A stretch of DNA of 38,254 nucleotides, from contig JAUNAG010000007.1 in assembly GCA_030527685.1 (NCBI GenBank), forward strand, positions 1 to 38,254. The letters are read 5' to 3'. How positions within the stretch are numbered: position 1 is the first letter of the stretch; each line of letters starts with the position of its first letter. The stretch comes from Lachnospiraceae bacterium (GTDB taxonomy: Bacteria; Bacillota; Clostridia; Lachnospirales; Lachnospiraceae). The position numbers and the translations under genes were made by a program. The notes beneath the pieces are model-generated. The model worked only from the letters and a program-made list of their open reading frames with translations, did no database searches and was not told the origin of the DNA. Of the stretch, positions 32,487 to 38,254 are shown in pieces.

Positions 32487-33779
32487 ATGAAAACATCGAA
32501 GCGTTTACTTGCGTTATCTGCTTCTGCCATGATGGCGATGTCAGCTATGGTGCCGTCTGCAGTTATGGCTGAGTCTGTTGCAGAAGTCAGCCCGGAAGGC
32601 AGAACAGTTCTGACTTTCGCATTTGACGAGGGTGTCGGAACACCGACAGAAGAGGCAATTGCATTATTCAATGCAAGCCAGGATGAGATTTTCGTACAGT
32701 CCTATCATCTTCCGCAGGATGCCAACAACCTGCATGATGACTTCGTAAACAAGATGGTTGCGCAGGATACAAGCGTTGATATTATGGCTCTCGATGTTGT
32801 CTACATCGCTGAGTTTGCTTCTGCAGGCTGGGTTGCTGATCTGAGTGATCTGTACAGCGAAGAGGAGCTGGGAGCATATCTGGACGGAACAGTTGCAGGC
32901 GCTACAGTTGACGGAAAGCTTTATGCAGCTCCGTGGTTCACCAATGCATCCGCTCTGTTCTATCGTACAGATGTTCTTGAAGATCTCGGCATTACAGAAG
33001 TCCCGACAACATTCCAGGGATGGATTGATGTTTATGAGAAGCTTGATAAGGAATCCGGCATTGATTATGCATTCTGCTTCCAGGCAGCACAGAGCGAAGC
33101 TCTTGTCTGCAACTGGGTTGAATTCCTTGCAAGCTATGGCGCAAGCGTACTTGACGAAGAAGGCAAGCCGGCAGTTAATTCCGCTGAAGCAGTTGCTGCA
33201 ACACAGGCAATGGCTGATTTCATCGGCAAATATGCTCCGGAAGGAACAACAACTTATGCAGAGACAGAGTCTCAGCAGGTATTCCAGGAAGGCAAGGCTC
33301 TTACCTGCCGTACATGGTCAGGCACATGGAACACCTTTAATGATGAAGCTCAGTCCGATGTTGCAGGCAAGGTCGGCATGACCGTACTTCCGGTTAATGC
33401 TGAAGGCGATACAGCTCACAGCTGCCTCGGCGGTCTTGACCTTGTTGTTAACACCTACATCGACGATGCACAGAAGGAAGCTGCAAAGACTTTCATCAAG
33501 TGGATGACTTCTGAAGAAGAAGAAAAGAACTTCTGCCTCAGCTCTTCTCAGCCGCCGACAGTAAAGGCTGTTTACCAGGATGCTGAAGTTCTTGAAGCAA
33601 TTCCGTTCTACACAGATTTCTACTCCATTATCGAGAACGGCAAGGGCCGTCCGTCTTCTGCTAACTATGCTGAGCTGTCTGATGCAATTCAGCGTAATGT
33701 ACATGCAGCACTGACAGGCGAAACAGCTGTTGAAGATGCACTGAACGCACTTTATGATGAGGCATCTGCTCTTCAGTAA
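32487..33779 (+). CDS. CUT1 extracellular sugar-binding protein (solute-binding family 1)
   Basis: Secreted binding protein of about 430 residues. AGGAGG is 4 nt before the ATG at 32484 and 7 nt before that at 32487, so the latter is preferred. The signal peptide (TSKRLL + Ala/Met-rich core + SAVMA-E) has a signal peptidase I site and no lipobox cysteine. The mature protein is a family 1 fold: TEEAIALFNASQDEIFVQSYHLPQDANNLHDDFVNKMVAQDTSVDIMALDVVYIAEFA..GWVADL, then the conserved YAAPWFTNASALFYRTDVLEDLG block. It resembles trehalose/maltose-type binding proteins, but the ligand is not certain. A GC-rich hairpin separates it from the permease genes. Confidence 0.92.
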   Translation: MKTSKRLLALSASAMMAMSAMVPSAVMAESVAEVSPEGRTVLTFAFDEGVGTPTEEAIALFNASQDEIFVQSYHLPQDANNLHDDFVNKMVAQDTSVDIMALDVVYIAEFASAGWVADLSDLYSEEELGAYLDGTVAGATVDGKLYAAPWFTNASALFYRTDVLEDLGITEVPTTFQGWIDVYEKLDKESGIDYAFCFQAAQSEALVCNWVEFLASYGASVLDEEGKPAVNSAEAVAATQAMADFIGKYAPEGTTTYAETESQQVFQEGKALTCRTWSGTWNTFNDEAQSDVAGKVGMTVLPVNAEGDTAHSCLGGLDLVVNTYIDDAQKEAAKTFIKWMTSEEEEKNFCLSSSQPPTVKAVYQDAEVLEAIPFYTDFYSIIENGKGRPSSANYAELSDAIQRNVHAALTGETAVEDALNALYDEASALQ

Positions 33780-33835
33780 TCGAAGATATTCCTTTCTGAG
33801 GAATTGATTATACGAAAAGTAAACCAAACGCCAGG

Positions 33836-33868
33836 TGCGGCGCGGGAGGCATGGCCTGCCGCGCCGTA
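33836..33868 (+). promoter_or_regulatory. Intercistronic hairpin after the CUT1 binding-protein gene
   Basis: CGGCGCGG (33838-33845) pairs with CCGCGCCG (33859-33866) and GGC with GCC inside, with a 2x2 internal loop. There is no T-run. The gap (33780-33960) also has a weaker hairpin around the stop codon (TAATC...ATTCC/GGAAT...GATTA). Its position matches that of the hairpin at 16596-16631 behind the other binding-protein gene. Confidence 0.65.
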
Positions 33869-33960
33869 GCTGTATAAAGAAAGCGGAGACTGTTCCGGAA
33901 ATAGATTTTGCATGTAAGAGTAAGGCTGAGGGGACAGTTTGATTTGCGGAGGCTGTCAGT

Positions 33961-34869
33961 ATGAGTTCCGATAATAAACCAACGATTGTATATAAGAAAA
34001 AAGAAGTCCGGACTGCGTGGCTGATGATGGCTCCGGCACTGATCGTGCTGGCGGTGATCGCAGTATATCCGATTCTCCGGACCTTTTATCTGAGCTTTCA
34101 CGAGATGAACCTGAAGAGACCGCAGAGTGGATTTCCGTTCATCGGATTCCAGAACTATATGAAGATCTTCAGCGATGCCCGTGCAGGAACAGATATTCTC
34201 TTTACGGTGAAATTTACAGTTACGACTGTTCTTCTGGAGATGGTAATCGGTTTTGCAGCTGCTCTGATTATGAACAGGGCATTCAAGGGAAGGGGAATTG
34301 TCAGAGCTGCCATTCTCGTTCCGTGGGCAATTCCGACTTCTGTTTCCGCAATGATGTGGAAATTTATCTACAATGATCAGTACGGTATGTTCAACGACAT
34401 TCTGTATCGCTTCGGAATCATCAAAGCCTATAAGGCATGGCTCAGCACAGCGAGCGGCAGCTTTATGGCTCTTGTGATAACAGATGTCTGGAAGACGGCA
34501 CCGTATATGGCACTGCTGATACTGGCCGGTCTGCAGATGATTCCGGGCGAACTGTATGAGTCTGCAAAACTGGATGGTGCAAATGCAATCCAGAGATTCT
34601 GGAATGTGACGCTTCCGCTTGCGAAGAGATCCCTTCTTGTTGCGCTGCTGTTCAGAACGCTGGATGCGTTCCGCGTATTTGACCTGATCAGCGTCCTGAC
34701 CGGAGGTGCAAACGGAACGGAATCCATCGCTGTTTACTCTTATAAACAGCTGATGACTTTCCTTGATTTCGGATACGGCTCAGCACTTGCTGTTCTGATC
34801 TTCCTGATCGTTTTCGCAATCAGTGTAGTTTATATGATCTTCCTTAAAGGGGATCTTGTCAGTGAATAA
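33961..34869 (+). CDS. CUT1 sugar ABC transporter permease (MalF-like)
   Basis: Membrane permease of 302 residues with six helices; the first (AWLMMAPALIVLAVIAVYPILRTFYLSF) is typical of the MalF/UgpA branch. The ATPase-contact EAA loop is ELYESAKLDGANAIQRFWNVTLPLAKRSL (EAA---G pattern with ESA). GGAGG lies about 9 nt before the ATG. It pairs with the next gene's product to form the channel. No ATPase gene follows; a shared MsmK/UgpC-type ATPase encoded elsewhere is the usual solution. Confidence 0.94.
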   Translation: MSSDNKPTIVYKKKEVRTAWLMMAPALIVLAVIAVYPILRTFYLSFHEMNLKRPQSGFPFIGFQNYMKIFSDARAGTDILFTVKFTVTTVLLEMVIGFAAALIMNRAFKGRGIVRAAILVPWAIPTSVSAMMWKFIYNDQYGMFNDILYRFGIIKAYKAWLSTASGSFMALVITDVWKTAPYMALLILAGLQMIPGELYESAKLDGANAIQRFWNVTLPLAKRSLLVALLFRTLDAFRVFDLISVLTGGANGTESIAVYSYKQLMTFLDFGYGSALAVLIFLIVFAISVVYMIFLKGDLVSE

Positions 34870-34884
34870 GGAGGTGAGAAGACA

Positions 34885-35724
34885 ATGAATGCAAAAAGAA
34901 AGAGGACTGTCGGATGGGTGGCATTCTACCTGTTTGTCGTTGTATTTGTCCTTCTGCTCCTTCTGCCTTTTATCTGGCAGTTCCTGACATCGGTAAAGCC
35001 GCTGAAGGAGATTGCGGAGATGCCTGCAAGATGGATTCCGAGTAAGGTGCATTTCGATTTCTATGTAAATGTATTTACCAAGCATCCCTTTGCACGTTAT
35101 CTGCTGAACAGCTTTATTGTGGCAATGTGTTCGACACTTCTCAGTATTGCGATCGGTGCAAGTGCAGCTTATGCGCTGTCCCGTCTCAAGTTCAGAGGCA
35201 GAAAAGCGCTGCTGATGATCATTCTCAGCATCTCCATGTTCCCGACAATTGCCACGCTTTCACCGCTGTATCTGATTCTTCGTAACATGAAGCTTCTGAA
35301 TACTTATGCAGGCTTGATTCTGCCATATATCGTATTCAGTCTTCCGTTTGCGATCTGGCTGATGACCAGCTTTTTCAGCCAGCTTGATCATGGCTATGAG
35401 GAAGCGGCATATCTGGACGGCTGTACGCATTTTCAGACCTTTACGAAGATTATGCTGCCGTTGATCAGACCGGCGACATTTTCAGTAGGCCTGCTGGTAT
35501 TTATCAACTGCTGGAATGAATATCTGTATGCACTGACATTTATGACGAAGGATTCGATGAGAACGGTTCCTGTCGGAATCGCGCTTTTCCCGAGCAACTA
35601 TCAGCTCCCATGGGGAGATATGGCTGCTGCTTCTATCGTTGTTACGGTTCCGCTGATTCTGCTCGTTCTGATTTTCCAGAAAAATATTGTGGCAGGTCTT
35701 ACCACCGGCGGAGTCAAAGGATAA
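34885..35724 (+). CDS. CUT1 sugar ABC transporter permease (MalG-like)
   Basis: Second permease, 279 residues, six helices, of the MalG/UgpE branch. It has LPFIWQFLTSVKPLKEI near the N-terminus, the helix block NSFIVAMCSTLLSIAIGASAAYALSRLKFRGR, and the EAA loop GYEEAAYLDGCTHFQTFTKIMLPLIRPA. AAGGAGGTGA lies 7 nt before the ATG, and the gene starts 15 bp after the first permease gene. Confidence 0.95.
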   Translation: MNAKRKRTVGWVAFYLFVVVFVLLLLLPFIWQFLTSVKPLKEIAEMPARWIPSKVHFDFYVNVFTKHPFARYLLNSFIVAMCSTLLSIAIGASAAYALSRLKFRGRKALLMIILSISMFPTIATLSPLYLILRNMKLLNTYAGLILPYIVFSLPFAIWLMTSFFSQLDHGYEEAAYLDGCTHFQTFTKIMLPLIRPATFSVGLLVFINCWNEYLYALTFMTKDSMRTVPVGIALFPSNYQLPWGDMAAASIVVTVPLILLVLIFQKNIVAGLTTGGVKG

Positions 35725-35768
35725 TATAGTTTCTGACATTCAATTTATTTCAATCTGAGGGCACTAGA

Positions 35769-36665
35769 ATGGAAAAAATCAAAGTATCTGAAAACCTGGA
35801 AATGAGCCGCCTTGTTGCCGGCTGCATGCGCATGGCTGACTCCGGACTTGACGGAGACGGCATTCGCAATTTTGTTCATACATGCCTTGATCTTGGTATT
35901 GATACCTTTGATCACGCACCTGTTTACGGTGCGTCCCGGTGTGAATCCCTGTTTGGAGAAGAGGTTCTTGCAAAAGATCCGGCCATCCGCAATCAGATGA
36001 AGATTGTTACCAAGGCAGGCATCATTCTTCCCGGTCAGAAGGGAAATCAGCATATTTTCTATGATTCTACAAAAGAAAATCTGCTGAACGAGATTGATCA
36101 GTCTCTGCAGAGACTGCATACAGACCATGTGGATCTGCTGCTTGTTCATCGTCCGGATGTACTGGGCAGTCATGAGCAGACTGCAGAAGCGCTCGATGAG
36201 ATTGTCAAATCCGGAAAAGCACTGAATGTCGGTGTATCCAATTATGATCCTGAGATGGTTGCGGCACTTGCCTCTTATCTGAAGGCACCGCTCGTTGTGA
36301 ACCAGATGGAATTCTCTGTAAAGGCTGTCTACAATTTCTTCAACGGTGTCATCGATATTGCACAGAGACTTCACACAGCACTGATGGCATGGTCACCGCT
36401 TGGCGGAGGCAGTGTATTCAAGGGAGAAGATGAGCAGTCTGTCCGTCTTCGCGAGACGATTGAGAAGATTGCTGCAGATCATCAGGTAAGCATGGATGCA
36501 GTGATGTACGCTTTCCTGCTGAAGCATCCGGCAAAGATTATGCCGGTTACCGGTACAATGAATACGGATCGTATTCGTACAGCAGTAGAATCGCTTGACC
36601 TGGAACTTTCCTATGACGAGTGGTACGGCATTCTGGCTGCATCAAGAGGATTTGATGTTCCGTAA
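35769..36665 (+). CDS. Aldo/keto reductase (YdhF-like)
   Basis: NADPH-dependent oxidoreductase of 298 residues with a TIM-barrel fold. The catalytic tetrad is visible: D48 and Y53 (TFDHAPVYG), K82 (VTKAGI) and H127 (LLLVHRPD). The NADP-binding end contains PVTGTMNTDRI. The family reduces sugar aldehydes or ketones, but its position in a sugar import operon also allows oxidation of the imported compound. GAGG lies about 8 nt before the ATG, and it follows the permease gene by 44 bp without a terminator. Confidence 0.92.
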   Translation: MEKIKVSENLEMSRLVAGCMRMADSGLDGDGIRNFVHTCLDLGIDTFDHAPVYGASRCESLFGEEVLAKDPAIRNQMKIVTKAGIILPGQKGNQHIFYDSTKENLLNEIDQSLQRLHTDHVDLLLVHRPDVLGSHEQTAEALDEIVKSGKALNVGVSNYDPEMVAALASYLKAPLVVNQMEFSVKAVYNFFNGVIDIAQRLHTALMAWSPLGGGSVFKGEDEQSVRLRETIEKIAADHQVSMDAVMYAFLLKHPAKIMPVTGTMNTDRIRTAVESLDLELSYDEWYGILAASRGFDVP

Positions 36666-36724
36666 CTGCTGCGTGCCCTGACAAATGAGAACGGCATGAT
36701 AATCAGGTGATGAGTGCGAGGTGA

Positions 36725-37819
36725 ATGATGAACAGAATCAGATATGCATTAATCGGCTCCGGCTGGCGTGCAGAATTTTATATCCGTATCGCAAAAGCAG
36801 TTCCGGAAAAGTTTGAACTTACAGGCGTGTTGATCAGGGACCCTGAAAAGGGGGCTGCATTTGCAGAGAAACATGGCGTGAAGGTCGTAAATTCACTGGA
36901 TGCGCTGATGGAAGAGCAGCCGGAATTCGTTGTACTTGCGATTAAACGAGGTGTCGTTACAGATTACCTTCTGACTTTATTTGAGAAAAAGATCCCTGTG
37001 CTCGTTGAGACACCTCCGGGAGAATCGGAAGAAGCACTTCAGCAGCTTTGGAAGGCTTATGAAAATGCAGCTCCGAAGATTCAGGTTGCAGAGCAGTATT
37101 TCCTTCAGCCGCTGTATGCCTCCTGGCACAAGGCAATCGAAGAGGGGCTGCTCGGAGATGTCACAAACATCAATATTTCTTCTCTGCACGGATATCACGG
37201 CATCAGCATGATTCGCTGGATGCTTGGAGTAAAGGGTGAGAAATGCCGTATTCACGGCAAGCGCTATCGTTTCCCGGTAACGGAAACTTACGGCCGCGAC
37301 GGAATGGCTTTTGACGGAGAACTGTTTGAATGCCCGCGTGACCGTGTAACGCTTGAATTTGAGAACGGAAAGATTGCATTCTTTGATTTCTCCGATCCTG
37401 CTCAGTATCATTCCTTTATCCGGACCAGACAGCTTAATATTCAGGGAACGAGAGGCGAGATCGATGATCTTACAATCCGTTATCTGACAAAAGAGAATGT
37501 TCCTGTTACAGAGGATCTGAGAAGAATCGATCTCGGCGTATATGGCAATCAGGAGTGGTCTCATTTCGCAGTCATGCTCGGTGAGCGCTTCCTGTACAGG
37601 ACATCGTTTGTGAATGCAAGACTCAATGATGATGAACTGGCAGTCGGATCACTGCTTCTCGGAATGGATGAATATCTGAGAACAGGAAAAGAATGCTACA
37701 GCCTGGCTGATGCACTTCAGGATATGTACCTCTGCCTGAAGATGGAAGAAGCGATGGCACAGAATTATGCCGAAGTGGAGACAGAACGTCAGCCGTGGGA
37801 TGATTTCCTGGTTATGTAA
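36725..37819 (+). CDS. Gfo/Idh/MocA family protein with altered active-site motif
   Basis: A 364-residue protein. Residues 1-120 form a Rossmann domain (YALIGSGWRAEFYIRIAKAV, GxGxxA) and the rest an alpha/beta C-terminal domain, as in sugar and inositol dehydrogenases. The conserved EKP motif, whose Lys is catalytic in characterised members, reads ETP at residues 95-97 (VLVETPPGES). The usual C-terminal domain start is replaced by AEQYFLQPLYASW. Either it works by another mechanism or it is a binding or regulatory relative. Two adjacent ATGs (36725, 36728) are equally possible starts. Last gene of the CUT1 cluster. Confidence 0.85.
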   Translation: MMNRIRYALIGSGWRAEFYIRIAKAVPEKFELTGVLIRDPEKGAAFAEKHGVKVVNSLDALMEEQPEFVVLAIKRGVVTDYLLTLFEKKIPVLVETPPGESEEALQQLWKAYENAAPKIQVAEQYFLQPLYASWHKAIEEGLLGDVTNINISSLHGYHGISMIRWMLGVKGEKCRIHGKRYRFPVTETYGRDGMAFDGELFECPRDRVTLEFENGKIAFFDFSDPAQYHSFIRTRQLNIQGTRGEIDDLTIRYLTKENVPVTEDLRRIDLGVYGNQEWSHFAVMLGERFLYRTSFVNARLNDDELAVGSLLLGMDEYLRTGKECYSLADALQDMYLCLKMEEAMAQNYAEVETERQPWDDFLVM

Positions 37820-37842
37820 ATGGCATATGAAATAAACCTATA

Positions 37843-37887
37843 AAAAGAAGCTGCAGCACAACCATGAGTCGTGCTGCAGCTTCTTTT
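37843..37887. terminator. Bidirectional intrinsic terminator
   Basis: Perfect 17-bp stem (37843-37859 with 37871-37887), AAAAGAAGCTGCAGCAC / its complement, with an 11-nt loop and T-runs on both strands. It ends the Gfo/Idh/MocA gene on the plus strand and the TRAP gene on the minus strand. Confidence 0.9.
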
Positions 37888-37908
37888 ATGTTGTCAGTCA
37901 TAGGAAAA

Positions 37909-38253
37909 TCAGACTGCAGCCTTCTTGAACACCCCGTTCTTCCATGCCTCGCAGACAAGGATCACAACGAAAACTGCGATGCCGGCTACGTCGGTAAGCA
38001 GTCCGCCGTCAATCAGCAGGAAGGCACCGACAAATGCCAGAATACGAATCAGAACGTTGATCTTTCCGAACAGATAGCCCTCTGCGGCAACAGCGATCAG
38101 AAGAACGCCGATGCAGGCTGTGAGAGTGACTCGCAGGCCGGAGCTGAAGGTGACACCTTCCAGCAGAAGCTGCTGGTTATAGATGAACATGTACGGAACG
38201 ATGAAGCCTGCAAGAGCGAGCTTGACGGCTGCAAAGCCGGTCTTCATCGGAGA
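37909..38253 (-). CDS. TRAP-type transporter permease, C-terminal part (5' partial)
   Basis: Only the C-terminal ~114 residues lie in the window; the frame is open through the right edge (Ser-Pro before the Met at 38247). The sequence PMKTGFAAVKLALAGFIVPYMFIYNQQLLLEG is the conserved C-terminal block of fused TRAP transporter permeases (DctQM type), followed by three hydrophobic helices. Such transporters import organic acids or related anions using an ion gradient and an extracellular binding protein. The Met at 38247 should not be taken as the start. Confidence 0.75.
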   Translation of the reverse strand, partial: SPMKTGFAAVKLALAGFIVPYMFIYNQQLLLEGVTFSSGLRVTLTACIGVLLIAVAAEGYLFGKINVLIRILAFVGAFLLIDGGLLTDVAGIAVFVVILVCEAWKNGVFKKAAV

Positions 38254-38254
38254 T

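Overview
The window comes from the chromosome of a low-to-mid GC Bacillota bacterium, most likely an anaerobic gut-type Clostridia or Erysipelotrichia relative. This rests on BspA-type leucine-rich repeats joined to SLH domains, AGGAGG-type ribosome binding sites before nearly every gene, Rex, YesM/YesN two-component proteins, an LCP protein, DUF624 and several sugar ABC systems. I cannot name the species. No rRNA, tRNA, CRISPR array, phage or insertion sequence was seen.

Layout. (1) 1-4236: the 3' part of a surface LRR/SLH protein, a tandem 63-bp repeat, an MFS exporter divergent from an AraC regulator, and the redox regulator Rex. (2) 4369-9675: moaA, an XdhC-type molybdoenzyme accessory gene, a membrane-anchored EEP-family hydrolase, a membrane-anchored VanY-type carboxypeptidase and a LysR regulator. 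(3) 9834-10934: a zinc alcohol dehydrogenase with a clear palindromic operator. (4) 11320-21252: a GH51 arabinofuranosidase, a CUT2 (Rbs-like) ABC importer with one double ATPase, two unlike permeases and a binding protein, then a YesN/YesM pair. (5) 21406-30284: a cell-surface polysaccharide locus (LCP ligase, rfbA, GNAT, polyprenyl-phosphate sugar transferase, UDP-glucose-type dehydrogenase, Wzx flippase, UDP-galactopyranose mutase), interrupted by a low-GC Phd/PIN toxin-antitoxin pair. (6) 30463-37819: a DUF624 protein, a LacI regulator between two operators, and a CUT1 importer without its own ATPase, ending with an aldo/keto reductase and a Gfo/Idh/MocA-like protein. (7) The right edge holds the C-terminus of a TRAP-type permease on the minus strand.

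How the parts fit. Region 4 looks like one sugar-uptake unit: sensor kinase and regulator detect an extracellular cue, the ABC system imports a sugar, and the cytoplasmic GH51 releases arabinofuranose. The two-permease architecture matches known furanose importers such as E. coli YtfQRT-YjfF, so a furanose substrate is a reasonable hypothesis. Region 6 looks like a second, LacI-controlled sugar unit with two cytoplasmic oxidoreductases acting on the imported compound.

Most notable points: the CUT2 ATPase has one consensus and one badly degraded catalytic site; both sugar-binding proteins lack the lipobox cysteine expected in Gram-positive bacteria; both binding-protein genes are followed by a GC-rich hairpin without a T-run before the permease gene; the Gfo/Idh/MocA protein has lost the conserved lysine of the EKP motif; and several operators are readable directly from sequence (ADH promoter, LacI gene, toxin-antitoxin).
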